Assembly: GCF_000378185.1 (NCBI RefSeq)
Contig: NZ_KB899376.1
Location: forward strand, 1 to 64,000
Source of the DNA: Salinimonas chungwhensis DSM 16280
GTDB taxonomy: Bacteria > Pseudomonadota > Gammaproteobacteria > Enterobacterales > Alteromonadaceae
Direction: 5' to 3'
Length of the DNA: 64,000 nucleotides
Below, one piece after another: positions 53,966 through 64,000 of this stretch (position 1 is its first letter; each line of letters begins with the position of its first letter). A program made the position numbers and the translations under genes. The notes under the pieces are model-generated. The model was not told the DNA's origin. It did not search any database and saw only the letters and a list, made by a program, of their open reading frames with translations.

Positions 53966-55846
53966 ATGAAGTTCTGTTTTCTCGTCTTAATTGTTTTCAC
54001 CAGCCTCATTTCCGGCTGTCAGACCCGGGGGCTTTCCGGTGCCAAAGATATTCCTGTTGCGCCTTTTTTTGCCCATTCGATAATCAGTGATATATCCACT
54101 GATACGAAGAGCGACAGTGTGCTTATGACCAGAACACGCCCGGGAAAACCAGCGGCAGTCTTCGTGTATGAATCAGATAACGAAGCGTTTGCCAGGCTGA
54201 GTCACGCAGACGGGATTGCCCGCCAGGCAATAGAATTTTTACCTGGCAGCCGAGCCGGGCAGTATCGTTATTTATTTTCCGCTACTGCTGCAGACGGGGG
54301 CACGCACATTAAAGCTAGCATCAATGGGCATATTATCGACCTTACACCCGGACGGCAGGTTCATGCGCGTTTTTTAGGCTTTAGTGCTACCAGAAGAGAT
54401 CTTTTCCTGGCGTTGTCTTACGCTGGCGCCGACGGAGTAAAAGTTCAGCGGTATCGAACGGATAATTTTGCTTCTGTCACAATTTTTGAAAATCCGATGA
54501 AGCTTAATGTGTCCGCTGTCAGTCCCGACGGTCGCTATGTGGCAGGTAAAAAAGTTATTTCAAATAATCATCATCTGATTTATGTGGCTGATGTCACGTA
54601 CGCTGAGCCAGTGATCAGATGGCGAGGTAATGCGCAAGGTGATAATGGTTGGTACACTCCGCTCACATTTACGCCGGATAGCGAAGCACTGGTATTTACC
54701 AGTGATGATAATACTCCGTATCAACAATCTTATCTGTGGGAATTGCACAATGATAATGTGACCGACTTCCTGCCTGTGGAAGGAAATGTTACTGCGGTTA
54801 GATTCGGCAAAAACCAAACTATGGCAGCCGAACATATTATAGACGGACGTCAGTATGTCACCGTATTCAATCAGAAAAAGCAAAAACTATTTACCACCGC
54901 TGGTGACCGAAACAGTTGGCGTCCGCGCTTTCTCGCTGCTTCTGGACGCTGGATTGTGCTGCAGGCCGATGATCGCCATGTCCCAACGCCGGTTATTTTC
55001 GATAACCATCAAAATAGTGAGCAGTTATTTTCTACCGGAGAACCAATCACTGCGGTAAGCTCACAGGAGGTGTTCTATTTTGGCTTTGATGGACTTAAGA
55101 TTCCGGCACGATTATACCGACCACCGGCGGCGTCGTCTGAGGCTCCGGTCCCTGCGGTAGTCTATGCCCATAGCGGATTTGATAACTATTTTGCGACCAA
55201 CTATCACCCGCATATACAGCATCTTGTAGCGAGCGGGTATGCCGTGCTGGCAGTAAATTACCGTGGTTCAGCAGGCTTTGGCCGCCAGTTTCGCCAGGTA
55301 AATGATAACCAGCAGGGGGTCACCGATACACGTGATATTATCAGTGGTGGTCGGTTTATAGCCGGTTTGCCATGGGTTCAGGCAAACAACATCGCGGTAG
55401 CCGGACACAATTATGGCGGTTTTCTTGCGCTTTCCTCGCTGATGCAGTCCGATGTTTTTCGTGCAGGAATTAATGCGTTCGGCGTCACTAATTGGCTTAC
55501 ATTCTTACAGTCTGTGCCTTCGTGGTTGCCCGACTACCACGCCTACCTGAGCAGTGAGTTTGGTGAACCTGAGCGCAACTCCCAAAGGCTGGAAGCGATC
55601 TCTCCGGTTTTTCATGCAGAACGATTTCAGGTTCCGGTGCTTATTGCGCAGGGCGAAAAAGACCCTTACGTACCCCAAACTCAAACCGATGACTTTGTCG
55701 CAGCGTTAAACACACAAGGCACTACTGTAGAGTATGTGGTCTTTGCCAACGAAGGCCACGGGCTGAACCAGACACGCAACCAGATTATCTTACAGCAGCG
55801 TATTATAGCCTTTTTGCAGCAACATTTATTATCCGAAAATCGCTAA
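53966..55846 (+). CDS. S9-family peptidase-like lipoprotein, nucleophile Ser replaced by Asn
   Basis: A 626-aa protein. A lipoprotein signal (LVLIVFTSLISGCQT, Cys18) anchors it in the envelope. Residues about 30-370 look like a beta-propeller, and 380-626 an alpha/beta-hydrolase of the prolyl oligopeptidase family. The usual GGSYGG nucleophile motif is GHNYGGFLAL here (AAT codon, Asn). The Asp (GEKDPYVPQT) and His (FANEGHGLNQ) are kept, and NAFGVTNWLTFLQSVPSW aligns with active members. It is therefore either inactive, a binding protein, or uses another nucleophile. Confidence 0.88.
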   Translation: MKFCFLVLIVFTSLISGCQTRGLSGAKDIPVAPFFAHSIISDISTDTKSDSVLMTRTRPGKPAAVFVYESDNEAFARLSHADGIARQAIEFLPGSRAGQYRYLFSATAADGGTHIKASINGHIIDLTPGRQVHARFLGFSATRRDLFLALSYAGADGVKVQRYRTDNFASVTIFENPMKLNVSAVSPDGRYVAGKKVISNNHHLIYVADVTYAEPVIRWRGNAQGDNGWYTPLTFTPDSEALVFTSDDNTPYQQSYLWELHNDNVTDFLPVEGNVTAVRFGKNQTMAAEHIIDGRQYVTVFNQKKQKLFTTAGDRNSWRPRFLAASGRWIVLQADDRHVPTPVIFDNHQNSEQLFSTGEPITAVSSQEVFYFGFDGLKIPARLYRPPAASSEAPVPAVVYAHSGFDNYFATNYHPHIQHLVASGYAVLAVNYRGSAGFGRQFRQVNDNQQGVTDTRDIISGGRFIAGLPWVQANNIAVAGHNYGGFLALSSLMQSDVFRAGINAFGVTNWLTFLQSVPSWLPDYHAYLSSEFGEPERNSQRLEAISPVFHAERFQVPVLIAQGEKDPYVPQTQTDDFVAALNTQGTTVEYVVFANEGHGLNQTRNQIILQQRIIAFLQQHLLSENR

Positions 55847-55943
55847 TTACCTTACGTTACTTTTTCAATGCTTAAACAGTGTCTGAGCTTTACGCCCGTG
55901 TACAGCGTATCGCTATAAAGTTTTTATTTACCAGGAGCTCAAT

Positions 55944-57008
55944 GTGGCTTCAGCGTTTTTTCTCGGTTCACTTCAGGGCAGTGCCTCGGTGAACGCTATT
56001 TCGCCGATAGTACAGTTATGGGAAGATATAGTAGTACGTTTGCCGACCATCGGTCTGGGGTTACTGATACTGTTAGCAATGTTTGCGGTATCAGGTCCGG
56101 TTGCATCATTTGTACTACGGCCATTTGGTCATCTCACCCAAAGCCCGCTGATACGTTCAGTGTCGAAGCGAACCATTAGTATTCTGATTATCTTGCTTGG
56201 CGCTTATTTGTTTTTAAAGCTGGCCGGACTGACCGAATTCGCTGTTGCAATTATCAGTGGTACGGGTGTGTTGGGAATCATTCTCGGATTCGCATTCAGG
56301 GATATCGCTGAGAATTTCATTTCCAGCCTGTTGCTGACAGTGCAGCGTCCCTTTCGAATTGGTGATGTCGTTGAAATTGATAATTACCTGGGCGTCATTC
56401 AGAAAGTCACCGCACGCGCCACAACAATGGTGGATTTTGACGGTAACCATATTCAGATCCCCAATTCGACCGTGTATAAAGGCGTTATCAAAAACCTTAC
56501 CGCCAATCCGAATATGCGTGGTCAGTTTGTAATCGGCATCGGCTATGATGCCAATGCCCGTCACGCGCAGCAGCTTGCAATGCAGGTGTTGCAGGAGCAG
56601 GAGGAAGTGCTTGACGAGCCTGAACCGCAGATCCTCATTGACGCGCTGGGTTCTGCCACGTTAAATCTCAAGGTCTATTTCTGGATCGATGTGGAAAGAA
56701 CCAGTGTACTGAAAATGGCGTCGGTACTTATGCGCCGGCTGGTGGAAACATTTGATAGCGCAGGTATTAGTATGCCTGATGATGCGCGTGAAATCATTTT
56801 CCCACAGGGTGTGCCAGTGATTACTGATCAGTCCGGGTCACAACGGTCAACGCCTTCTGAGGAAAAACAATCAATGCAACATCACGCGATGGCGGATATA
56901 AAAAAACGCTCAGATTCCCATGACGAAGATGTCAGCAGTGAGACGCAGGAAATTCGCCGTCAGGCGGCTAAAGCCAGGGACCCTGAGGGCGGCGAAAATA
57001 TTCTTTAA
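55944..57008 (+). CDS. MscS-family mechanosensitive channel
   Basis: A 354-aa inner-membrane channel that opens under membrane tension to release solutes on osmotic downshock. Three N-terminal helices (about 28-50, 72-96 and 98-125) end in the pore helix GTGVLGIILGFAFRDIAENF, then SSLLLTVQRPFRIGDVVEID and VDFDGNHIQIPNSTVYKGVI, the family core. GTG 55944 follows AGGAGCTCAAT. The last 65 residues form a charged tail (KKRSDSHDEDVSSETQEI) beyond the usual fold. Confidence 0.92.
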   Translation: MASAFFLGSLQGSASVNAISPIVQLWEDIVVRLPTIGLGLLILLAMFAVSGPVASFVLRPFGHLTQSPLIRSVSKRTISILIILLGAYLFLKLAGLTEFAVAIISGTGVLGIILGFAFRDIAENFISSLLLTVQRPFRIGDVVEIDNYLGVIQKVTARATTMVDFDGNHIQIPNSTVYKGVIKNLTANPNMRGQFVIGIGYDANARHAQQLAMQVLQEQEEVLDEPEPQILIDALGSATLNLKVYFWIDVERTSVLKMASVLMRRLVETFDSAGISMPDDAREIIFPQGVPVITDQSGSQRSTPSEEKQSMQHHAMADIKKRSDSHDEDVSSETQEIRRQAAKARDPEGGENIL

Positions 57009-58030
57009 TTGGTGACAGGGGCCTGGGGCGATAAATTACAGCGTGCGAACAATGTTTGCCATAAGGCAACATGATCCCGGATCGCCTGTTGATACCGATT
57101 GAATGCTTGATCAGACTGGGTTTGTAAATAAGCTTTGAACTTCGCTGACAAGGCAGGATGCTGCTGCCAGCGTTGCCAAACCGGTAGCATCTGGTAGTGA
57201 TACTGGTTGAGCTTACTGCCTACGGGCTGAATATTTTCTATAAAAAACAGATAAAACACATTACGTAAAATCTTTACCTGCTCGGAGGCTTTTCCGGCCG
57301 GGCAGGATAACTGCGGCAGTAACGTTTCTAAGGCGCTGCTCATGGAATTAAGGTACGAGGTGATAAATCGTTGGGTTCGCCATATTTTGGCAGGTAAGCG
57401 CGAAGAATCCAGTACGCTAAGTTCGTTTTCCAGGCCACTGAGGTCAATTGCCTCACCTGTTGCGATGGCGTCGATAAACATTAATGCAGAGATAGCCGCA
57501 CCGGCATCTGGGTTGCCATCAACTGTTAATAGCGTGGTGCTGCGTCCAAATGCGGCCCGGGTTTCCTGACTTGTCTGTACCAGATTAGCCCATAGCGCCG
57601 GGCGCTGAGCTTGTTTAGCCGCACGCCACTGTTGAAGTTGCTGTTTTAAAGCCGGATCGTCTACATACTGGCTACAGCGTTGTAACTGGTTGAGCAGCTC
57701 AATTTCGTAAATATAACGCTGTGAAGGGTGGGCGGTTTTACCCAGTGCAGTGTTTCGCTCGGCGACCAGCGTGCCCAGTTCGCACTCCTGCAATCGATAA
57801 AAATCCCTTAAGTTTACGTTAAACGACGCCACATCATTATACATCTGCTTTGCGTCAGGATATCGCAATGCCTGCGGTTCAGGTACTGGCGGCAAAGAGG
57901 TATCCAAAACCCGGGCCACACGGGTGCGATATTCCGACAAATCGTCACGCACATCGGCTTTCATGCATCCGCCTAACAATAGCAGAAGTGTGCCAATTAC
58001 ACAGATGAAACGTTGTTCAGGCACTGGCAT
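57005..58030 (-). CDS. DUF3080 family lipoprotein
   Basis: A 341-aa protein. The signal ends in a lipobox (TLLLLLGGCMK), so it is envelope-anchored. The rest is helical with the DUF3080 pattern (DLSEYRTRVARVLD, YNDVASFNVNLRDFYRLQEC, and IENIQPVGSKLNQYHYQMLP). Function unknown. ATG 58030 is chosen, overlapping the end of the pteridine reductase gene by 14 bases; a longer frame to 58060 is less likely. Last gene of a three-gene operon. Confidence 0.82.
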   Translation of the reverse strand: MPVPEQRFICVIGTLLLLLGGCMKADVRDDLSEYRTRVARVLDTSLPPVPEPQALRYPDAKQMYNDVASFNVNLRDFYRLQECELGTLVAERNTALGKTAHPSQRYIYEIELLNQLQRCSQYVDDPALKQQLQQWRAAKQAQRPALWANLVQTSQETRAAFGRSTTLLTVDGNPDAGAAISALMFIDAIATGEAIDLSGLENELSVLDSSRLPAKIWRTQRFITSYLNSMSSALETLLPQLSCPAGKASEQVKILRNVFYLFFIENIQPVGSKLNQYHYQMLPVWQRWQQHPALSAKFKAYLQTQSDQAFNRYQQAIRDHVALWQTLFARCNLSPQAPVTN

Positions 58031-58760
58031 TTGAGGCGATACTGCGGCCGCCATCCACATATAAAATTTGACCGGTTACATAGCTGGCCTCAAGCAGATA
58101 ATGCATGGCATGAGCAATGACTTCTGGGCTGCCCAGTTTGTTCAGCGGAATACTGGCAAGCAGCGCATTTTTCTCTGCTTCTGACATGGTGCGTTCGGGC
58201 CACAAAATTGCGCCAGGTGCAATACCGTTTACCCGTACTGATGGCGCCAGCTCACCGGCCAGCGAACGGGTCACAGAGGCCAGAGCAGACTTTGCTGCGC
58301 AATAAACCGAATGGTTTGGCAAGGGTCTGTCAATGTGCATATCAACCAGATTCAGAATCAACCCCTTCTGTTCCTTTAACGTGTCATGTAGCGCCTGACT
58401 AAGGAATAATGCACCTTTGACATTGCTGCCCATCAGTAAGTCCCACTGGGTGTTGTCGATATCTCCAATTGGCGTCGGAAAGAACGATGATGCATTATTA
58501 ATAAGCACATCAACCTGACCAAAAGCATCCAGCGCCTTGCTGGCAATTTTGCGAATATCGTTCAGGTTGCATAAGTTGCCCTGAACCTGCGCGGCAGATG
58601 CCGGACGAACTTTGTTAAGCGCCTGACAAAGCTCCAGCGCCTCATCGTCAGATTCATGAAAATGAATAATCACGCGCCAGCCACGCTGGTGTAAACTTTT
58701 AACCAAATGTGCACCAATTCGTCTGGCACCACCGGTGACCAGCGCCACAGAACCTGTCAT
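58017..58760 (-). CDS. folM: Pteridine reductase-like SDR (FolM type)
   Basis: A 247-aa short-chain dehydrogenase. The cofactor motif is VALVTGGARRIGAHLVKSL, with the TGGxRRIG form typical of pteridine reductases/FolM. The NAG-type motif is VLINNASSFFP and the active site is YCAAK (Tyr-x3-Lys). The C-terminal YVTGQILYVDGGRSI is the SDR end. It probably reduces dihydromonapterin or dihydrofolate with NADPH. It lies 15 bp after the fructosamine kinase-like gene. Confidence 0.88.
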   Translation of the reverse strand: MTGSVALVTGGARRIGAHLVKSLHQRGWRVIIHFHESDDEALELCQALNKVRPASAAQVQGNLCNLNDIRKIASKALDAFGQVDVLINNASSFFPTPIGDIDNTQWDLLMGSNVKGALFLSQALHDTLKEQKGLILNLVDMHIDRPLPNHSVYCAAKSALASVTRSLAGELAPSVRVNGIAPGAILWPERTMSEAEKNALLASIPLNKLGSPEVIAHAMHYLLEASYVTGQILYVDGGRSIASNASA

Positions 58761-58775
58761 GGTAACTCCTTTAGA

Positions 58776-59678
58776 TTACAACTCTTTTTGTAAATCTATA
58801 ATGGCAGATTTCGACGCTTGCAGGTAGTGGCCGCCAAATAATAGGGCATGATTAAGTAAATGATAAAGCTGATAGAGTCTGCTGCGCGTCCGATAGCCAT
58901 CCGCTGGCGGATAATGCGTGTAGTAACGCTTATAAAAATGGTCAGGGAGGCTGCCAAACATACGCGTCATGGCAATATCTGTTTCACGGTCGCCCACATA
59001 TACCGCCGGATCGAAGATAACCGGCCCGTCCGGACTAAAACCAATATTGCCTGACCACAGGTCACCATGCAGCATAGCCGGTTCGGGCTGATAATCCGCA
59101 AGTATAAGCGCAACGTTTTCGATAAACCGAGGCGTGTCGGTGAGCGAATCTCCCTTTGCATCAAGCTTATTTAACATGGCGCCAATACGATATTGGGCAA
59201 AAAACTCGGCCCAGCACGAATGTTGGGTGTTCAGCTGCGGGCTCAAACCAATATAATTGTCGTCGGGCCAACCGTATTGGGAGCCCGGCGCGCTCTGATG
59301 AAAATGCGCCAGGTCATCGGCAAACTGTTCCCAGCTTGCCGGTTCAGGCCGGATAAACTGAATGTACTCCAACACAAGATATTCGTAGTCGGGATTCGTG
59401 GTCGTTCCCCGACAAATGACGGTTGGACAGCGTATACTTACAGTATTCTGGATAGCATGGTTCCCATCTGCCTCGTGCACAAGCTGGTACGGCCCCTGAT
59501 CCTGGCGAATTTTGACAAAATATCGCGCAGTATCATTTTCCAACAGACAGGCTGAGTGAGAGTCACCACCGGAAACCGGGCGGGTGCGGGGAGTGTTGAA
59601 GCGGGTTCCGGTGACCTCGCTGATATGCTCACAGATTGCTACGCATACCTGAGATGGTAAAGAAGACCGTAGTGTCAT
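58776..59678 (-). CDS. Fructosamine kinase family protein
   Basis: A 300-aa kinase-fold protein of the fructosamine/ribulosamine 3-kinase family (YniA-like). Visible are PVSGGDSHSACLLENDTARY near 35, VKIRQD with the ATP-binding Lys, EYLVLEYIQF, the catalytic MLHGDLWSGNIGF (HGDLW, about 205) and VIFDPAVYVGDRETDIAM with the metal Asp. It phosphorylates glycated amines so that they fall apart. First gene in the operon with folM and DUF3080. Confidence 0.93.
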   Translation of the reverse strand: MTLRSSLPSQVCVAICEHISEVTGTRFNTPRTRPVSGGDSHSACLLENDTARYFVKIRQDQGPYQLVHEADGNHAIQNTVSIRCPTVICRGTTTNPDYEYLVLEYIQFIRPEPASWEQFADDLAHFHQSAPGSQYGWPDDNYIGLSPQLNTQHSCWAEFFAQYRIGAMLNKLDAKGDSLTDTPRFIENVALILADYQPEPAMLHGDLWSGNIGFSPDGPVIFDPAVYVGDRETDIAMTRMFGSLPDHFYKRYYTHYPPADGYRTRSRLYQLYHLLNHALLFGGHYLQASKSAIIDLQKEL

Positions 59679-59957
59679 TAAAGGGTGTATCCTTAGCCAA
59701 TACCGGCGGGTGAGTGATATTTCAGTGGTTACGCCTGCCGCTTAATTTTTGATCCACAGGATAGTAATTAGTCTGTTTATTCACCCTTGTTTTCATTTGC
59801 TTGTCTTAAAGCATTGCATGACACAGGTAAGCCGTTATAATTTCCAGCGTTTTGGCATCAGAGCATGTCTTGTCCGCTGTTGGGATAACCAACAACCCAC
59901 ACACTCAGATAACCGCAAGTGGCACAGAGTAGGTGTCACCACTGTAAAGGAATTAAA

Positions 59958-61874
59958 ATGCCTGTAATTACTCTTCCTGATGGAAGCCAGCGTGCTTTCG
60001 ATAACCCTGTTTCGGTAATGGATGTCGCTAACGATATCGGCCCTGGTCTGGCTAAGGCGACTATCGCTGGTAAAGTCAACGGTGAGCTGGTCGATGCCGT
60101 CGATGTCATCGAACATGATGCGCAGCTGCAAATTATTACTGCGAAAGACGAAGATGGTCTGGAGATTATCCGTCACAGCTGTGCTCACCTGTTGGGGCAT
60201 GCCATTAAGCAATTGTGGCCCGATGCAAAAATGGCCATTGGACCGGTTATCGACAATGGCTTTTATTACGATGTCGATATGGCACACTCATTAAGCCAGG
60301 ATGATTTACTAAAGCTGGAAAAGCGAATGCTGGAGCTGGCGAAGACCAATTATGATGTGGTCAAGAAAAAAGTTAACTGGCAGCAAGCAAAAGCGACATT
60401 TGAAGAACGTGGTGAACCTTATAAGGTTGAAATTCTGGATCAGAATATCAGCAAGGATGATCATCCAGGCCTTTATCACCACCAAGAATATGTAGATATG
60501 TGTCGTGGCCCACATGTGCCGACCATGAAATTCTGCCATCATCTGAAGCTTATGAAAGTGGCGGGCGCTTACTGGCGCGGCGACAGTGACAACAAAATGT
60601 TGCAGCGTATTTACGGCACCGCGTGGGCGGACAAAAAACAGCTTAAAGCCTACCTGCAGCGCTTGGAAGAAGCGGAAAAGCGGGACCATCGCAAAATTGG
60701 TAAAACACTGGATTTATTTCACTGGCAGGAAGAAGCTCCTGGTATGGTGTTCTGGCACAACGATGGCTGGTCAATTTACACAGAGCTGGAATCCTATGTG
60801 CGTGAAAAGCTTCGCCAGTACGATTACGGGGAAGTGAAAGGCCCTATGATGATGGACCGTTCGTTGTGGGAAAAATCCGGTCACTGGGATAAATATGCTG
60901 AAAACATGTTTACCACAGAGTCGGAAAAACGCGAATACGCAATCAAACCCATGAATTGTCCGGGCCATGTGCAAATCTTTAACCAGGGGCTTAAATCCTA
61001 TCGTGATTTGCCCCTGCGTATGGCGGAATTTGGCTGCTGTCACCGCAACGAGCCGTCTGGCGCACTGCATGGGTTGATGCGTGTACGTGGATTCACCCAG
61101 GACGACGCCCATATTTTTTGTACCGAAGAGCAGATCCTTGAAGAGGTGAGTGGCTGTATTAAGATGGTCTATGAAACCTATGCTGCATTCGGTTTTGATA
61201 AAGTAGCGGTGAAGCTTTCAACTCGGCCAGAAAAGCGGGTAGGCTCTGATGATATCTGGGATAAAACCGAAGCTGCGCTGGCCGAAGCGCTTAAGTCAAA
61301 TAATATTGACTTTGCCTACCAGCCAGGTGAAGGGGCTTTTTACGGGCCGAAAATAGAATTTACTTTGCACGACTGTCTGGATCGTGCCTGGCAGTGTGGT
61401 ACTGTGCAGCTGGACTTTTCAATGCCAGGTCGTCTGGGCTCTACCTATGTCGCCGAAGATGGTGAGCGTAAAGTCCCGGTCATGATTCACCGCGCGATTC
61501 TTGGCTCGTTAGAGCGGTTTATCGGTATTCTTACTGAAGAATACGCTGGCTATTTTCCATTGTGGCTGGCACCACAACAGATGGTCGTATTAAATATTAC
61601 TGACAATCAGGCTGATTATGTCACTGAAACTGTCAAAAAATTGCAAGAATTTGGGTTTAGAGCAAAGTCTGACTTGAGAAATGAGAAGATAGGCTTTAAA
61701 ATCCGCGAGCATACCTTAAAGCGTATTCCTTATATGTTGGTTGTCGGCGATAAAGAAGTTGAAGCTGGCGAAGTAGCAGTTCGCTCCAGACGCGGCGAAG
61801 ATTTGGGCACGATGAGCCTGAACGCGTTTGTGGAATTAGCGAAACAGGAAGTTGCGCAAAAAACGATAAAATAA
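59958..61874 (+). CDS. thrS: Threonyl-tRNA synthetase
   Basis: A 638-aa class II synthetase. The order is a TGS domain (1-62, [13 protein letters not shown]), an editing domain with [12 protein letters not shown] (zinc/editing His), the catalytic core with [32 protein letters not shown] (motif 2), and [16 protein letters not shown] (motif 3), and an anticodon domain at the C-terminus. ATG 59958 follows AAGGAATTAAA; upstream in-frame codons are not used. It leads the translation cluster thrS-infC-rpmI-rplT-pheS. Confidence 0.97.
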   Translation: MPVITLPDGSQRAFDNPVSVMDVANDIGPGLAKATIAGKVNGELVDAVDVIEHDAQLQIITAKDEDGLEIIRHSCAHLLGHAIKQLWPDAKMAIGPVIDNGFYYDVDMAHSLSQDDLLKLEKRMLELAKTNYDVVKKKVNWQQAKATFEERGEPYKVEILDQNISKDDHPGLYHHQEYVDMCRGPHVPTMKFCHHLKLMKVAGAYWRGDSDNKMLQRIYGTAWADKKQLKAYLQRLEEAEKRDHRKIGKTLDLFHWQEEAPGMVFWHNDGWSIYTELESYVREKLRQYDYGEVKGPMMMDRSLWEKSGHWDKYAENMFTTESEKREYAIKPMNCPGHVQIFNQGLKSYRDLPLRMAEFGCCHRNEPSGALHGLMRVRGFTQDDAHIFCTEEQILEEVSGCIKMVYETYAAFGFDKVAVKLSTRPEKRVGSDDIWDKTEAALAEALKSNNIDFAYQPGEGAFYGPKIEFTLHDCLDRAWQCGTVQLDFSMPGRLGSTYVAEDGERKVPVMIHRAILGSLERFIGILTEEYAGYFPLWLAPQQMVVLNITDNQADYVTETVKKLQEFGFRAKSDLRNEKIGFKIREHTLKRIPYMLVVGDKEVEAGEVAVRSRRGEDLGTMSLNAFVELAKQEVAQKTIK

Positions 61875-61956
61875 TATCGTGAGGTTATTAAGAGTTGCCT
61901 GCCAGGAACTGACAAAGCCGGCAGGCATAAAGATTTAATTTTTGGAGGAATAGCAC

Positions 61957-62499
61957 ATTAAAGGCGCTAACAATAAGGCTCAGGGCGCAAAAGCCCGCAT
62001 AAATGATGAAATCAACGCCAGAGAAGTAAGACTTATCGGCAAAGAAGGTGAACAGGTAGGTGTGGTTACGCTAGACGAAGCCATGCAAACAGCTGCTGAA
62101 GCAAGCCTGGATCTTGTAGAAATTAGTCCGAATGCCGAGCCGCCAGTCTGTAAAGTTATGGACTATGGCAAGTTCCTCTTTGAAAAAAGTAAAGCTCAGA
62201 AAGAGCAAAAGAAAAAGCAAAAGCAAATTCAGGTCAAGGAGGTTAAATTCCGCCCTGGCACTGATGAAGGCGATTACCAGGTAAAACTGCGCAACCTGCG
62301 TCGCTTTCTGGAAAGTGGTGATAAGGCTAAAGTTACGATTCGCTTCCGCGGACGTGAAATGGCCCACCAGGAAATTGGTATTGAGCTGCTGAATCGGATT
62401 CGTACCGATCTAGAAGACGTTGCCAATTGTGAGTCTTTCCCTCGTCGGGTAGAGGGCCGTCAAATGATCATGGTTCTTGCCCCAACTAAGAAGCAGTAA
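61957..62499 (+). CDS. infC: Translation initiation factor IF-3
   Basis: A 180-aa factor that keeps ribosomal subunits apart and checks the start codon. The start is ATT at 61957, 8 bases after GGAGG; translation gives [20 protein letters not shown] and continues in frame. The ATT start is the conserved device by which IF-3 limits its own synthesis. N-domain about 1-80 ([20 protein letters not shown]), a Lys-rich linker ([16 protein letters not shown]) and a C-domain ([20 protein letters not shown]). Confidence 0.96.
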   Translation: MKGANNKAQGAKARINDEINAREVRLIGKEGEQVGVVTLDEAMQTAAEASLDLVEISPNAEPPVCKVMDYGKFLFEKSKAQKEQKKKQKQIQVKEVKFRPGTDEGDYQVKLRNLRRFLESGDKAKVTIRFRGREMAHQEIGIELLNRIRTDLEDVANCESFPRRVEGRQMIMVLAPTKKQ

Positions 62500-62613
62500 T
62501 GGTCTAAAGTTTTTGGGAATCTGCACCCCAAAACACCTTGCTGCACAACGTAACCGGCCAAATGGTGACTGCACACCAAAGTAGCCGATATTAAACAATG
62601 CGGAGTTTTAGCA

Positions 62614-62811
62614 ATGCCTAAAATGAAATCAAACAGTGGTGCCGCCAAGCGTTTTAAAAAAACGGGCTCAGGCCGCTTTAAAAGCAAACAGTCTCACTTG
62701 CGTCACATTCTGACCAAGAAGAGTACTAAGCGTAAACGCCATTTACGTGGCAAAAAACTGGTTCATGACGCAGATACCAAATTGGTTCAGCGCATGTTGC
62801 CTTACGTTTAA
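62614..62811 (+). CDS. rpmI: 50S ribosomal protein L35
   Basis: A 65-aa basic protein: [20 protein letters not shown], then the typical [19 protein letters not shown]. It lies between infC and rplT. In related bacteria L20 represses translation of this pair by binding the leader; the 114-bp gap after infC (62500-62613) is where such a site would be. Confidence 0.97.
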   Translation: MPKMKSNSGAAKRFKKTGSGRFKSKQSHLRHILTKKSTKRKRHLRGKKLVHDADTKLVQRMLPYV

Positions 62812-62825
62812 GACGAGGAGACTGA

Positions 62826-63185
<360 letters not shown>

Positions 63186-63499
63186 TTTTTTAAACTAAAT
63201 TAAGTTTAAGTTCTTTCGGAAAACGGCGAGCAGGATGCTCGCCGTTTTTCGTTTCCCCCTATTCATTTAATTGCGTTACCGTTGTTTTATCGTTCCGGTC
63301 AGCGCCTAACTATCTCAATTATCTGCGTTCACACCTTCACAGTTGGCATTAGACACATTTATTTGTGTAAATGCCGGATTTATCAGCCCGTTAGGGTAGC
63401 GATAACTTTTGTCACTCGTGTAGACTATAGCCTTTTAAAGTTCAGACGCACTCTGGCACTGTGACAGAGTTTCCCGTCAATCGCCACGTTGAGGAAATC
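63186..63499. other. Intergenic region, rplT terminator and pheS leader
   Basis: 314 bp. It holds the rplT terminator and the promoter/leader of pheS. A Phe-rich leader peptide (as E. coli pheM) was looked for and not found. The GAGGAAATC ahead of the pheS start is a good ribosome site. Confidence 0.5.
63221..63250 (+). terminator. Rho-independent terminator after rplT
   Basis: AACGGCGAGC-AGGAT-GCTCGCCGTT hairpin followed by TTTTTCG, about 40 bp past the rplT stop. A long GC-rich stem with a T-run. Confidence 0.9.
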
Positions 63500-64000
63500 A
63501 TGGAACTTGAAGCGATTATCAGTCAGGCGCAGAGTCAGATTGATGCTGCCCAAGACGCAGCCACACTCGATCAGGTTAGAGTCGAGTTCATGGGTAAGAA
63601 AGGTAAACTGACCGAGCAGTTAAAAGGCCTGGGTAAGTTATCCGCCGAAGAACGGCCTGCCGCCGGGCAAAAAATCAATCAGGCTAAACAAACCATTGCC
63701 CAGGCTATTGCTGCAAAAGGCGAAGCCCTGCGCAGCGAAGAAATGAATAAAAAGCTGACAGAAGAGGCCATTGATGTCACGTTACCTGGCCGGGGTGAAC
63801 AACCAGGGACTATTCATCCGGTAAGCCGCACTATTGCCCGTATTGAAGCATTTTTTGGGGAACTTGGGTTCGCCACGAAAACCGGTCCTGAGGTCGAGGA
63901 TAGCTTCCACAATTTCGATGCTTTGAATATACCTGCGAATCATCCGGCACGAGCCGATCATGATACCTTCTATTTTAATCCGGATGTGATGCTGCGTACA
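63500..64000 (+). CDS. pheS: Phenylalanyl-tRNA synthetase alpha subunit (partial)
   Basis: The first 167 codons are in the window. The N-terminal coiled-coil arm starts [19 protein letters not shown] and runs about 90 residues, then the catalytic domain begins: [40 protein letters not shown] and the [20 protein letters not shown] motif. The rest lies right of the window. ATG 63500 follows GAGGAAATC. The alpha subunit joins PheT to charge tRNA-Phe. Confidence 0.96.
   Translation, partial: MELEAIISQAQSQIDAAQDAATLDQVRVEFMGKKGKLTEQLKGLGKLSAEERPAAGQKINQAKQTIAQAIAAKGEALRSEEMNKKLTEEAIDVTLPGRGEQPGTIHPVSRTIARIEAFFGELGFATKTGPEVEDSFHNFDALNIPANHPARADHDTFYFNPDVMLRT

Noticed and set aside
63253..63499. 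pheM-like leader peptide before pheS
   Set aside because: No short frame rich in Phe codons and no attenuator hairpin series seen.

Overview
The window looks like chromosome of a marine gammaproteobacterium, most likely Alteromonadaceae or a close relative. Evidence is the thrS-infC-rpmI-rplT-pheS run, a large TonB-dependent receptor of the Xanthomonas/Caulobacter type, an Mrp-type antiporter operon, DUF2897 and DUF3080 proteins, metR/metE, and tRNA-Val(GAC) with an encoded CCA. The genus assignment is inference from gene content; no marker search was possible.

Positions 1-13,765 are the distal part of a chromosomal integron. About 19 small cassettes all read rightward, separated by attC sites. 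Most attC sites are 100-120 bp and share a core around GCTGGGACGCAAACACG; a few are short (48-66 bp) or divergent. In nearly every cassette the first bases (from R', GTTRRRY) are the reverse complement of its last R'' box (RYYYAAC), which fixes the borders. No integrase is in the window; it should lie left of base 1. Cassette products are mostly unknown: small membrane proteins, a lipoprotein, an outer-membrane-like protein, an ABM-like monooxygenase, a Ymh-family protein, a ChaN/esterase-like secreted protein and a 494-aa HNH protein. One cassette has no convincing ORF. An IS30-family element interrupts cassette 10. An IS1111-type (IS110 family) element sits precisely in the R' box of one attC site; its transposase carries a stop codon and a frameshift.

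13,865-18,548: a TonB-dependent receptor, then AT-rich DNA with few genes. 18,549-24,343: an FAD/NAD(P)-binding protein, metR divergent from metE, and a membrane-anchored unknown. 24,618-36,412: a SulP transporter with a universal stress protein, a two-component system, and an eight-gene Mrp-like operon (E-F-G-DUF4040-B-C-D-double D) whose last gene encodes 1,039 aa with two antiporter domains.

36,757-44,969: betBA (glycine betaine synthesis), astE with HIT and YbjQ genes, and an operon yffB-dapE-M15 peptidase-DUF2897, then osmC. 44,966-47,605: a pair encoding an EIIA-Glc-like protein without its active-site histidines and an ACT-domain protein, a 490-bp intergenic region with DnaA-box-like motifs, a patatin-like protein and tRNA-Val. 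47,675-52,483: a purine group (guanine deaminase, NCS2 permease, adenine deaminase).

52,519-64,000: soxR with a textbook SoxR box that also forms a promoter firing toward an unrecognised 44-codon ORF; DUF924; an S9-type lipoprotein whose nucleophile serine is asparagine; MscS channel; a fructosamine kinase-like/FolM-like/DUF3080 operon; and the thrS-infC-rpmI-rplT-pheS translation cluster, with pheS cut by the window edge.
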